From DAHUXN01 sp963811805 (GTDB taxonomy: Bacteria; Acidobacteriota; Terriglobia; Acidiferrales; UBA7541), in contig CAWESU010000001.1 in NCBI GenBank assembly GCA_963811805.1, forward strand, positions 2,294,001 through 2,358,000: a stretch of DNA of 64,000 nt. The letters are read 5' to 3'. Positions 6,954 through 15,024 of this stretch are shown in pieces. Made by a program: the position numbers and the translations under genes. The stretch's first letter is position 1. Every line of letters starts with the position of its first letter. The notes beneath the pieces were generated by a model. That model was not told the origin of the DNA. It worked only from the letters and a program-made list of their open reading frames with translations, and did no database searches.

Positions 6954-7477
6954 TGAAGAAACGTTTTACTATCCGAGCAAGAGTGGAGTCGCGCGCAAAG
7001 GCGAGCCCTTATTTGAAGCAGCCGGGAGATGCGGTCATCGTGGATAGGCACGGACCGCGTTGGTTGGTCTTGTCTTGTCCGTGCGGGTGCGGTGCTGAGG
7101 TGCCCGTGAATCTCGACCGGCGCGCCGGTCCCGCATGGCGCATCTATGAATCGCCTAAGGGGACGAGCATTTACCCGTCAGTGTGGCGCGACACTGATTG
7201 CGAAAGCCATTTCATCATATGGCGTGATGATATTCTGATGTTTGGACAGCGATACGGTGAGTCGTGGATAGACGAAGCCGATGCAAGCGAGGACGAGCTT
7301 ATGCAGCGAGTACTGGAAGGGCTCTCCGACAGTGAGAAGTCAGCCGAAGAAATATCTGATCAAATCCCTGATAGTGAACCCTGGGATGTTTTGCGTTGTT
7401 GCCGAAGGCTCTGCCTGCAGGGTAAGGCGATTGAGGGTAGTGAGCTTGCGAGGGGGCGATTTCGGCGGATTCAGTAA
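6950..7477 (+). CDS. DUF6527-family metal-binding protein
   Basis: This 175-residue protein has the hallmarks of DUF6527: CPCGCG (Cys43, Cys45, Cys47), then SIYPSVWRDTDCESHFIIW with Cys84 and His87, together a likely zinc site. Residues 105-175 (SAEEISDQI, DVLRCCRRLCLQGKAIEG) read like a small winged helix. DUF6527 genes are commonly found beside ubiquitin-like, E1 and E2 genes, and that context is repeated here. Its role in conjugation, perhaps as a substrate adaptor, is not established. It closes the operon; no clear terminator follows. Confidence 0.8.
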   Translation: MMKKRFTIRARVESRAKASPYLKQPGDAVIVDRHGPRWLVLSCPCGCGAEVPVNLDRRAGPAWRIYESPKGTSIYPSVWRDTDCESHFIIWRDDILMFGQRYGESWIDEADASEDELMQRVLEGLSDSEKSAEEISDQIPDSEPWDVLRCCRRLCLQGKAIEGSELARGRFRRIQ

Positions 7478-7689
7478 AGAGAGTATTCCCGCTCGGCGTA
7501 TGCCCTGATCGACGAGGGGGAAAGTGCAATTGCATCCATGCTTGGAGTCGGTCGGTCCGAGCCCGAGGCAGGCGTTCTGAGCTGGTCGGTGAGCTCAGTC
7601 CAGCTTCGGTCCAGTTCAAGGGCGAGATAAATGGCGCGCTTCCTCATAAGCGACACCAGCAGCGGCACTTAGAGTTTTGTATTGCATAG
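7478..7689. other. Gene-poor stretch between the defence operon and the att site
   Basis: I see no convincing gene, promoter or terminator in these 212 nt. No integrase tail could be recognised next to the tRNA fragment, so the integrase that used this site is either at the far end of the island or lost. Confidence 0.5.
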
Positions 7690-7734
7690 CTTCTAAGCAG
7701 AGGGTCGGGGGTTCGAATCCCTCCGGGCGCGCCA
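7690..7734 (+). other. 3' part of tRNA-Arg(UCU): island attachment site
   Basis: The sequence runs from the anticodon loop CTTCTAA (anticodon TCT) through the 3' anticodon strand GCAGA, variable loop, T arm (GGGGG-TTCGAAT-CCCTC), 3' acceptor strand CGGGCGC, discriminator G and CCA. The 5' half is missing: the bases before the loop (GCATAG) do not pair with GCAGA, so identity with a tRNA starts at the loop. This is the expected scar of an integrase that recombines in the anticodon loop of a tRNA-Arg gene. Confidence 0.85.
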
Positions 7735-7871
7735 CTCGTTTAGTGCTTTTTTTACAATCATTTCCAGGCACACCCTTTCGGTGATTTCGAACTGCTGTCT
7801 TTGAGAAGCAGGAATTGTGCTCGCCCGGTTGGCCTGTCGGTGCACTAGAGCTGCCGAAGCCCATCGGTCAA

Positions 7872-9173
7872 TCAAGGTTCTCCGGGGCGCTTAAATGCGG
7901 GGTTGTTCGATAAATCGGCAAGCTCGGATTTGACCGACTTGGAGGTGTCTTTCGAAGCGCGTAAGAACTGTATGTAGTCGGCCACCAGTGGGTCGCTTCT
8001 TTGGAACGACAACAACGACCAACCCGCTGCTGAGTAGACAACTGCTCGCACGATGGATGGCGTAAGAGCCGATGAATGGTTTGGAGTCTCGCGTAATTTC
8101 TCAAAGTCCTCGTAGTCAGTCCGCCAGTCGAGAGCAGTGGAAATTGTTTGAACCGGTTTGAATTGGCCGGTGGCTCCGAACACCGCCCAAAGCATATCGA
8201 GATGCTCAAAGAGTTCCCGTGACGGAGTCAGATCGTACGGGTCCGCCAAAGCCGGAAGGCTGTGGAACTTCTCCTGCTCCTGTGCGCTCAAAGTGTTCAG
8301 CACCCCACTGATGTCATATCCGGCTGAACGTGCCGCCAGAAGACCGAATGCACGCGTCAGCGGCGGCTGCGTACGGACACGCATCAAGAAATCCTCCGCG
8401 GCAACCGGATTTGACTTCAAGGCTGCAGCTAAGAACGCGGCGAAGATTTCCGCCTGGCCTTCGCGTGGTTCTTGGGTCTGTTCTGCTATGACGAACTGTA
8501 ATGCCGGAAGCAACCGCGCTGGATTTGGCTGACGGTAGTACGTCTGTAAAAACGCTTCCAACTGAGCCATGTCCTTGAAGGCCTTCTGACTACCCGCCTG
8601 AAAGCTTTCGATATGAATCGAGGCAGGGCTTAAGGCTTGATGTCCACCGGGGGAATCGACCTCCGCTTCCACCGTCGCCGTTCCGTCAGCCGCATTATTC
8701 GGAACGCACCACCGAGCGCTAGATGCGCCTAGGCTGGCCATTGACTCCATCGTCGCAGGCTCCTTTATCCCCGCCGAACTCAGCGCCCCGTTCACAAAAT
8801 CTGCACCATGGGGCTTGATTCGCTTGAACTCTGAAAGGGCTGCTAGCGGATAGGAATCGCTACGTCCAGCGAGTCGGACATCGAAGGACAACTTAGTATC
8901 CCGCAAGTAGTCATCGCGATTGTCGCCGGTCGAGACAACGCCGACACGCACGCACTCACTTGGGTTCAGGAGACTTATGTCCTGTGGACCGTTTACGAGT
9001 TCCAGCGTGTGTGCCCATTGCTCTTGAACGATCGAGTCCGTCAAGACAAGAACCTGAGAATCAATTTGCGGAGGCGATCCTTTGCGTGGAGGATAACTCG
9101 CATCCTGGGCTCGGGTCGAAGGCAGAGCCAAAACCACGGTAGCAAAAACTCCAATAATGATTGACCGCCGCAT
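7872..9173 (-). CDS. Secreted protein of unknown function
   Basis: This is a 433-residue protein with a clear Sec signal peptide (MRRSIIIGVFATVVLALPSTRA). I recognise no family. Residues 30-190 look like a beta-rich domain (VLVLTDSIVQEQW, SFDVRLAGRSDSYPL, TATVEAEVDSPGG); residues 200-430 are mostly helical. It lies between the two tRNA-Arg tail copies, so it may be the cargo of a separate, older insertion. It is transcribed away from the chromosome-side genes and has no operon partner. Confidence 0.6.
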   Translation of the reverse strand: MRRSIIIGVFATVVLALPSTRAQDASYPPRKGSPPQIDSQVLVLTDSIVQEQWAHTLELVNGPQDISLLNPSECVRVGVVSTGDNRDDYLRDTKLSFDVRLAGRSDSYPLAALSEFKRIKPHGADFVNGALSSAGIKEPATMESMASLGASSARWCVPNNAADGTATVEAEVDSPGGHQALSPASIHIESFQAGSQKAFKDMAQLEAFLQTYYRQPNPARLLPALQFVIAEQTQEPREGQAEIFAAFLAAALKSNPVAAEDFLMRVRTQPPLTRAFGLLAARSAGYDISGVLNTLSAQEQEKFHSLPALADPYDLTPSRELFEHLDMLWAVFGATGQFKPVQTISTALDWRTDYEDFEKLRETPNHSSALTPSIVRAVVYSAAGWSLLSFQRSDPLVADYIQFLRASKDTSKSVKSELADLSNNPAFKRPGEP

Positions 9174-9373
9174 GGTGAATGGCGAGAAGTAAACCGCGAT
9201 TCCGAACCGAAGACAAGCCTAATCCGGCTGGGCAGCCGCGTTTGGTCCGTCATAGACGCGGACCAAATGGATGTAGAGTCGGTAAGCGGGCGATGCCGAC
9301 TTGGCGCGCTATAGTCCCAACGCGGGATGAGTCTCAACTTGAGGCAATGTTGACAGAAAATGCCCCAGAAAAG

Positions 9374-9402
9374 TTCTAAGATCGTCCCCTCCGGGCGCGC
9401 CA
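9374..9402 (+). other. Decayed second copy of the tRNA-Arg 3' tail
   Basis: TTCTAAG (9374-9380, the anticodon loop) is followed after 4 nt by TCCCCTCCGGGCGCGCCA (9385-9402), the T-arm/acceptor end, with the middle of the tRNA deleted. The bases after CCA (TTCGCTTA) also resemble those after the first copy (CTCGTTTA). The direct repeat therefore brackets 7690-9402 and marks an earlier integration boundary. The rest of 9174-9664 shows no gene I can support. Confidence 0.7.
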
Positions 9403-9664
9403 TTCGCTTACATGATTTACCCCGACGATTTGGACCGACGCTCTTCGTTTGTTTGAACTCAGACTTCCACGCTGGGTTTGCACAGCGCCGATCCAATTTT
9501 CCGACCTCTCCCGCGGGCCGTTAAACAGGATTGACCGTCAGTCGTAACCGTCTGCGCGGAGCACAAGGGGACCGCGAATTGAGTTTCCGGATGGTATCAT
9601 CGGGCCACATCCGAGGTCAGAGTAACAGGAACCCAATAAGCTGCAACATCGGAGCCGAGACAAC

Positions 9665-10276
9665 TTGGCGGTTACCAACCAGCCGTACATAGGATTCGAG
9701 GGGCCGATCGGGGCCGGGAAAACGACGCTGGCGCAGTTGTTGGCTTTGCATCTCGGCGCCACGCTCGTTTTGGAGGACGTGGATGGCAACGCGTTTCTTC
9801 CCGATTTCTATGCGGACAGAGATAGGTGGGCGCTGGGCACGCAGTTGGCGTTTTTGATTTCCCGGTACGAGCAACTGAGAACGATTCCGCCATCTCGAAC
9901 TCGCCCCGTCATTTCGGACTACACGCAAGCAAAGGATCCCATTTTTGCGCGGGCGCTGCTGCACGATCGCGAGGTGGAGTTATACGAGAGACTCACCGTT
10001 GGACTTGACGCCAGCGTTCCTCGCCCGGACGTAACGGTTTATGTCGATGCCAGAAATGACATCCTTCTGGATCGAATCCGGCGACGCAATCGGCCCTACG
10101 AGGCGTCGATCGATGCGGAATACCTGGACGCCCTGCGCGAGGCCTACGCCCGCCACCACAACTCCATTGGAAGGTTGCGGGTCTTGAGCTTCGACACTTC
10201 CGAATTGAACCTCCGCTCCGAGTCGCAACTCCATGGCTTGTACAAGAAAATTCTCGCAGCGGCTTCCATGCGCTAG
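9665..10276 (+). CDS. Deoxynucleoside kinase
   Basis: This 203-residue protein begins with TTG behind GGAG. It has the dNK-family P-loop (GFEGPIGAGKTTLA, residues 11-24), the ERD-like substrate region YEQLRTI and the arginine-rich lid DRIRRRNRPYE. The family phosphorylates deoxynucleosides for nucleotide salvage; deoxyadenosine/deoxyguanosine kinases of this size are common, but substrate preference cannot be read here. It is the first core-like gene to the right of the island. Confidence 0.85.
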   Translation: MAVTNQPYIGFEGPIGAGKTTLAQLLALHLGATLVLEDVDGNAFLPDFYADRDRWALGTQLAFLISRYEQLRTIPPSRTRPVISDYTQAKDPIFARALLHDREVELYERLTVGLDASVPRPDVTVYVDARNDILLDRIRRRNRPYEASIDAEYLDALREAYARHHNSIGRLRVLSFDTSELNLRSESQLHGLYKKILAAASMR

Positions 10277-10507
10277 CGCTGAATTTCCGCCTCCGCTACG
10301 GGACGGCCAATTACGAGTGCCGGACGCTCTTTATCGCGTAAAGTCTGGAATTCCGACCGAGCGCAATCCCCGTTTCGATGAGTTCGAGTTTGGTTTTCCT
10401 GCTTATGATGCCAAGCAGTTCTCTCCCCTCCCCTGGTCCGTCTAAATAGCCGTCATTAGCCTGTACCGGGTAGCTACCAATCCAGATAAATCTCTAGGAG
10501 GCAACAC

Positions 10508-10945
10508 ATGATTGCTAAGAGAATCGCTTTGCTGTTCTTGCTCGCGTCGCTCGCAGTTTCGATCACTCTGGGCGTTCAGCACTCGTATCCCCAGGGAAGG
10601 CCAATACTAAAAGCGGATGGCGGAAGCCCGGTGCCACCGGTCCCGCCGCCACCACCGACACAGCAACTAACGCCGATTCTGACAGCGGATGGCGGGTCTC
10701 CGGTCCCGCCGATCCCGCCAAAATCAGGCCTAACTGTGCCAGTGCTCCGGCCAGAGTTGACGCTAATGGCAGACGGCGGGTCTCCGGTCCCACCGATCCC
10801 GCCAAAATCACGTCTAATTGCACCAATTCTCCGGTCAACATTGACGCTAACCGCAGACGGTGGCTCTCCGGTGCCGCCGGTGCCGCCCCCGCCTCCGTCA
10901 GGCCTGACTGTGCCGATGGCTATGCAGGGTCAAACAAACGCATAA
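10508..10945 (+). CDS. Secreted proline-rich protein with four ADGGSPVPP repeats
   Basis: This 145-residue protein has a signal peptide (MIAKRIALLFLLASLAVS) and an AGGAGG site 8 nt before the ATG. The mature part consists of four units starting at Ala36, Ala60, Ala88 and Ala116, each opening ADGGSPVPP[VI]PP; periods are 72, 84 and 84 nt. Units 1 and 4 continue with polyproline, units 2 and 3 with PKSxLxxPxLR and are nearly identical at DNA level, suggesting recent duplication. I know no function. Possibilities are a repeated binding motif or a precursor cut into several peptides; neither is shown. A terminator follows directly. Confidence 0.75.
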   Translation: MIAKRIALLFLLASLAVSITLGVQHSYPQGRPILKADGGSPVPPVPPPPPTQQLTPILTADGGSPVPPIPPKSGLTVPVLRPELTLMADGGSPVPPIPPKSRLIAPILRSTLTLTADGGSPVPPVPPPPPSGLTVPMAMQGQTNA

Positions 10946-10967
10946 GGAGGTAACAAAAAACGTGAGA

Positions 10968-10998
10968 GGGGGAAGGTATCCGTACCTTTCCCCCCTTT
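10968..10998 (+). terminator. Intrinsic terminator-like hairpin
   Basis: GGGGGAAGGTA (10968-10978), loop TCCG, and TACCTTTCCCCC (10983-10994) form an 11-bp stem with one bulged base, followed by a short T run broken by C. The preceding stop codon overlaps an excellent AAGGAGG site, and a GTG at 10962 after it would open a 14-codon frame through the hairpin; I regard that reading as probably accidental. Confidence 0.7.
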
Positions 10999-11033
10999 CA
11001 TGTTAATATTCGCGCAATTACAGGATAAGAGGC

Positions 11034-11795
11034 TTGTTCGACCAATTCATTTGGGCGGCTTGTATTGTGCTGGAAGGCGTGTTGTTGGTTCGAGCCACGC
11101 GCGCGAATCTTTTGACCAAATTTCCTCTGTTTTATACCTATATTGCCTGGGTGCTGGCTAAAGATCTCTTGAGCATTCCGATTTATGCCCATTATCCCTC
11201 TTTCTACGCCTCGTTCTATTGGGGCACGGAGCTCCTTTTGGCGGCCATAAGCTATGGCGTCCTGATGGAAATCTACAACCAATCCTTGAAGAATTATCCG
11301 GGCGTGGCCAGGTTCTTCCGGATCTTTCTTCTCGCCGCGTTCTTGGTGATTGCCGCAAAGGTTTGTATAGGTTCGCTGAGCAGCTTGCATCTGGCATTCG
11401 GCCGCACGGTGGCAGAACTGGAGCGCAATCTACGGCAAGTGCAGGCAGTCCTCTTGTCCTGCCTCCTGATCCTTTTCGTTTATTACAAGATCGCCGTTGG
11501 AAAAAATCTACGTGGACTGGTCGCTGGCTATTCCCTGTTAGTGGGCACGCAAGTAATCACTCGCACTTTCGCGTTCCATCCGGCGGCCGGGTTCGACCCG
11601 TTGATGCGAAAAATCGATCCGCTTTTGTACGCGCTTTCTCTTTTCATTTGGTCGCTGGCTCTTTGGGCGTCGAGGCCCGAGGTCGCGGCTGACGTTCCAT
11701 GCGGAATTGAACAGGATTACGAACACCTTGCCCAGGAGACGAAAATGGTACTACTTCGTGCACGAACCCATCTCGCTAGAGCGACTCGCCCGTGA
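11034..11795 (+). CDS. Polytopic membrane protein of unknown function
   Basis: This 253-residue protein starts at TTG behind AGGATAAGAGG. It contains about six or seven hydrophobic segments (for example FIWAACIVLEGVLLV, LLLAAISYGVLMEI, FLLAAFLVIAAKV, AVLLSCLLILFVYY, ALSLFIWSLALWA) and a charged cytoplasmic tail. I do not recognise a named family. The next gene overlaps by 4 nt and a third follows closely, so the three probably work together at the membrane. Confidence 0.6.
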   Translation: MFDQFIWAACIVLEGVLLVRATRANLLTKFPLFYTYIAWVLAKDLLSIPIYAHYPSFYASFYWGTELLLAAISYGVLMEIYNQSLKNYPGVARFFRIFLLAAFLVIAAKVCIGSLSSLHLAFGRTVAELERNLRQVQAVLLSCLLILFVYYKIAVGKNLRGLVAGYSLLVGTQVITRTFAFHPAAGFDPLMRKIDPLLYALSLFIWSLALWASRPEVAADVPCGIEQDYEHLAQETKMVLLRARTHLARATRP

Positions 11796-12352
11796 TGGAG
11801 ATCATTTTTCCAATCGCCATCGGGTGCTTGCTGTTAGCGGTGATGTCCTATTGGTTTTTGCAGGGGGATGTATCCAATAAGGTCGATCTATCGGAAGCGC
11901 GGGCTGCGCTGGGTTGCCTGCAGTCGAAGTTCCTGCCCTTGAACTTGGTGGATCGAATTCTCGATTCCAACGATTTCGCTTTTGTGAACGAGCAAACAGA
12001 ACCCGACATTCTTCAGTTGCTTGAATCCGAGCGGAAAGCGATCGCCACGTACTGGCTGTGCCATACGCGCCAACAAGTAAAGTTGCTTATGACTTTTTAT
12101 GTGAAGTCTGCCCGGCACAACACCAAACTCGCTGCCGCGCTTGAGTTCAACCTGGCGGTGAACTATTTCGCTTTCCTGGCGACCTGCAACGCCTTGCGCG
12201 GTTTGATCTGGTTGCGCGGCCCATTCCAGGCGCTGAAAGTTGCTCGCTGCACGATGACTGTCGCGGCACGCTTCTGCGCCGTGTCCGAGGAAATTCTTGC
12301 GGGTGCCGAGGCCCATCACGCCAACATGCAGGAAGCACCCGAGCAGCACTGA
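11792..12352 (+). CDS. Membrane-anchored protein of unknown function
   Basis: The frame is 186 residues from GTG at 11792; an ATG at 11795 is equally possible. One N-terminal membrane helix (IIFPIAIGCLLLAVMSYWFL) is followed by a helical soluble region rich in Leu and Ala (IATYWLCHTRQQVKLLMTF). It overlaps the preceding membrane protein gene by 4 nt. No motif identifies its activity. Confidence 0.6.
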   Translation: MMEIIFPIAIGCLLLAVMSYWFLQGDVSNKVDLSEARAALGCLQSKFLPLNLVDRILDSNDFAFVNEQTEPDILQLLESERKAIATYWLCHTRQQVKLLMTFYVKSARHNTKLAAALEFNLAVNYFAFLATCNALRGLIWLRGPFQALKVARCTMTVAARFCAVSEEILAGAEAHHANMQEAPEQH

Positions 12353-12375
12353 CCCGCCGGAGGATAATCTAGGTC

Positions 12376-12810
12376 ATGCTCAGAGCCGTTGAGGTTAACG
12401 CAGCGGTCCAGGATCTCAAGAAGCACAGTCTGGCCTCTCTTCGCGGCGAGATCGCCCGCTTGGTTTACCTGGCGGCTACTCGCGACTACAATACGGGAAA
12501 GTACTATCATGACGGCCTCGCCGGCCGGTTTACGCAAGAAATCGCCAATCAGGCCTTGGCGGAATGCCATCAAGAAGTTTTTCAACGAGTGGCCGAAGCT
12601 CCTTTAAAGGAGCTGGTCAGCGAATTGGAGGAATATACAAAAGGCGACTATTCGGAGAATGAGCTGGTCAGCACCTGGCTGACACTCGAACCGTATCGGG
12701 TCATCATCCCGCTGAACTGCGATTCGCTTTCTGCCAAGCTCTTTTGCTCGAACTTCAGGATTGCTTTGGCAATTTTGGAATCCCGCGCGAAGAATCGTTT
12801 GAAAAATTGA
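12376..12810 (+). CDS. Small soluble protein of unknown function
   Basis: This 144-residue, mostly helical protein (VQDLKKHSLASLRGEIARL, FQRVAEAPLKELVSELEEY) is the third gene of the 11034-12810 run, 23 nt after the previous stop. Its last 56 nt overlap the end of the convergent XRE gene, so both transcripts share antisense ends. I see no catalytic motif. Confidence 0.55.
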   Translation: MLRAVEVNAAVQDLKKHSLASLRGEIARLVYLAATRDYNTGKYYHDGLAGRFTQEIANQALAECHQEVFQRVAEAPLKELVSELEEYTKGDYSENELVSTWLTLEPYRVIIPLNCDSLSAKLFCSNFRIALAILESRAKNRLKN

Positions 12811-13561
12811 CCAGGCGCATTGCCGCAGCGGTCACTTGCCCTACAATTTCCGCTTCGTCGGGATACAGGAATTGGCGGATGCTGCACGGCGAAAGCGGGT
12901 GCGGGACGAGCATCAATCGATTCTCGTGCAGCTCACACCAGGAGCAAGCGTAACCGTCTCGAAGTTCGATGAAATAGATTGGCCGTTCAAGCTCGGACTT
13001 CCACGGGCCTTCCTGGATTTCGCTTCGCGCGCCGTCGACTTGGACGAAGGAGCCAGGCCGCAAGAGCGGATATAGCGTGAAATCTTTCAGTCCGATGTAT
13101 CCATAGAGACTGTGTCGCACATCCAAACTCTGAAGGATGGGAATCGGTACTTCTCCCCACACTTCCACCATGCGCGACAGCAAGTTGCTCCTCTCGACGT
13201 GGAAGCCAGGATCGAAACGGACAGGGAAGGTAACCGTCTTGCTTGGATCGGACGCGAAACTCTTGGTCAAATGAGTTTTCTCCAAGGGCATCAAGAATTG
13301 ATACTTGGAGATCTCTCCCAATTCCACTCCGAAGAGGGCTAGAAGTTCACTGTAGTTGGTCCGGTAAACGATACTGAGGCTGAAGAGTTTGTGAATGCTG
13401 GGAGTGGCATCCGTGTTTTCGATCTGAGTGAGCCACGCATTGGAGATACAGAAATCCTCACTGCCCTCCATCTCCGCAATTTTTCGCGTGTACTCTTCGA
13501 CGTCCCGCGTCGTAATCCCAAGTTTGTTTCTCAGATCTTTTAGCTGTTCGCCGGCGCGCAT
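12755..13561 (-). CDS. XRE-family regulator with large C-terminal sensor region
   Basis: This 268-residue protein has a helix-turn-helix at residues 5-60 (EQLKDLRNKLGITTRDVEEY, SNAWLTQIENTDATPSIHKL). The remaining 200 residues (GYIGLKDFTLYPLLRPGSFVQVDG, RPIYFIELRDGYACSWCELH) resemble the beta-rich S24/LexA-like fold of stress-responsive XRE proteins; I do not see a clear Ser-Lys catalytic pair. Its 3' end overlaps the convergent gene by 56 nt. A small ORF lies 19 nt upstream on the same strand. Confidence 0.7.
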   Translation of the reverse strand: MRAGEQLKDLRNKLGITTRDVEEYTRKIAEMEGSEDFCISNAWLTQIENTDATPSIHKLFSLSIVYRTNYSELLALFGVELGEISKYQFLMPLEKTHLTKSFASDPSKTVTFPVRFDPGFHVERSNLLSRMVEVWGEVPIPILQSLDVRHSLYGYIGLKDFTLYPLLRPGSFVQVDGARSEIQEGPWKSELERPIYFIELRDGYACSWCELHENRLMLVPHPLSPCSIRQFLYPDEAEIVGQVTAAAMRLVNFSNDSSRGIPKLPKQS

Positions 13562-13580
13562 CGAGTTTTTTCAGGTGCTG

Positions 13581-13772
13581 CTAGGCAACGTGCATCCACT
13601 CATCTTCACCAAAACGAAACAGAAGTTTCTCATACTCTACCGGCGCGCACAAGGAAGACGCGGGTTCTCCCAAATCGTCGTAAGAGAGCGTCCTCACGTT
13701 CGTGCTCGCAGCAATACTACTCATGAGTCGCCATTTTCTGCTGGACGATAGTGCCACCCTGCTCGGTAACAT
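13581..13772 (-). CDS. Possible small protein upstream of the XRE regulator
   Basis: A frame of up to 63 residues (47 from the internal ATG) ends 19 nt before the XRE start: TLSYDDLGEPASSLCAPVEYEKLLFRFGEDEWMHVA at its end, acidic and without membrane segments. The spacing suggests co-transcription with the regulator, but there is no clear ribosome-binding site and no known family. The remaining sequence to 14007 shows nothing I can support. Confidence 0.3.
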   Translation of the reverse strand: MLPSRVALSSSRKWRLMSSIAASTNVRTLSYDDLGEPASSLCAPVEYEKLLFRFGEDEWMHVA

Positions 13773-14007
13773 AAGCGAATTTTCAAAGTCTTTCTACTTG
13801 TGACGGTCTGTCCGTAACCTATATCGGGAGACGATACAAAAGTTTCAGCAATCTTGATTTGCTTGGGATCGTTTCCGACTCCGGATTCACGGAAGTGTGA
13901 ATCAGCTCCTAAGGTTTCTCTGTGGAACAGGCTGTTCGGCCAAGTGGACTGGGTTCGAGAAAACTGGGCCCAAGCGACCGCAGTTTTGTGCGGCATAGAG
14001 GAAACCG

Positions 14008-14394
14008 ATGCTGTATAAGCGACATTTCTTGATTGTCGAAGATGATGACGCTGTGATGCTGCTGCTCTTGAAACAACTGGCGCAAGCGTTTGGGGAACGC
14101 AGCCACTTGGAGTGCACTTCCTCGCCGTCGATTGCCTGTGAGAGCCTTACTTATACCGAGTTTGACGCCATTCTTTTCGATTTCTCGCTCGCGAATCATC
14201 GAACAAATACGATCGTGACAACGATCCGGTCCCGCGCTCCACGCACGCCGCTTTTCCTCTTGCTTGACAAAGGCTGTCCCTTGCAGGAAATCGAGCCACT
14301 CTTAGGAGAGCCGAGTGGCTGCCTTTTCAAGCACGAATTGAAGGAACGCGCGTGGCTTGGGCGTTTGTGTGCGGCAGTGGCCCGTCGCAATTAG
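14008..14394 (+). CDS. Single-domain response regulator (receiver)
   Basis: This 128-residue protein keeps the receiver landmarks: the acidic pocket VEDDDAV at the N-terminus, ILFDFS with the phospho-accepting Asp, and LFKHEL with the conserved Lys. No output domain follows. It may pass phosphate within a relay with the hybrid kinase encoded 2 kb downstream (inference). Confidence 0.7.
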   Translation: MLYKRHFLIVEDDDAVMLLLLKQLAQAFGERSHLECTSSPSIACESLTYTEFDAILFDFSLANHRTNTIVTTIRSRAPRTPLFLLLDKGCPLQEIEPLLGEPSGCLFKHELKERAWLGRLCAAVARRN

Positions 14395-14453
14395 GCTTCG
14401 ATGCGTTGGGGTGATTACTTTCGATAACACATCATTCATAATGATCAGCCCGA

Positions 14454-14882
14454 TTACGAATGCTGGCCTTCCGAGCTATATGCGAAATTTGCTAGGCGTC
14501 GGTCCAAAATCGCCGCCGCAAATTTGGCGCATTCCGTCAATTCTCGATTCGCCCAGTTCGATATGGAAGGAAGCTTCGTGCCGCTCAGCTTCACGCAGGT
14601 GCGCAGCGCCCGGTAATAGACGCTCACCTCTTTCAGCCACAGATTGCCCTCCTGCGGCGACGGAGACATCTGGCGGGATGTATGGATCAGCATCTCGAAG
14701 TGATCCGCGCCGAGGGCTTCATTGGCAATTCCCGTGGCGGCCTCAAGAGCGTTCGAAAGCGGTTGGGCAGCGATCGTTACCCAGATCGATCTCCACTGGG
14801 AGACGGCGAATTGGATGAGCGCCGCGAGCGACATCACGCAAATCAATGCTGCTATCATGGTGTACCAGTTTGGTGCACCCAA
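14454..14882 (-). CDS. Membrane-anchored protein of unknown function
   Basis: This is a 142-residue protein with one N-terminal transmembrane segment (MIAALICVMSLAALIQFAV), followed by a helical region ending NRELTECAKFAAAILDRRLA. An internal ATG at residue 9 is also possible as start. Convergent with the receiver gene. No family recognised. Confidence 0.5.
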   Translation of the reverse strand: MGAPNWYTMIAALICVMSLAALIQFAVSQWRSIWVTIAAQPLSNALEAATGIANEALGADHFEMLIHTSRQMSPSPQEGNLWLKEVSVYYRALRTCVKLSGTKLPSISNWANRELTECAKFAAAILDRRLANFAYSSEGQHS

Positions 14883-15024
14883 GTGATCTCAGCAATAGAG
14901 CTAAGGTACTATGTGCTTAAGAGCTGTATCTTATAGCCCCACAATCGCTTAGCGGCATGAGCGTTCTGTCCGGATGGCTTGAGCAGATGCGAACGTCAAT
15001 CTCGTCTGTTATGAATGGGGCACG

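Noticed and set aside
7616..7875. Two minus-strand frames across the tRNA fragment (with RPEGFEPPT and RRDSNPRPS)
   Set aside because: These peptides are the well-known false translations of tRNA antisense strands.
10962..11006. A 14-codon GTG frame behind a perfect AAGGAGG
   Set aside because: The frame runs through the terminator hairpin and encodes no recognisable peptide.
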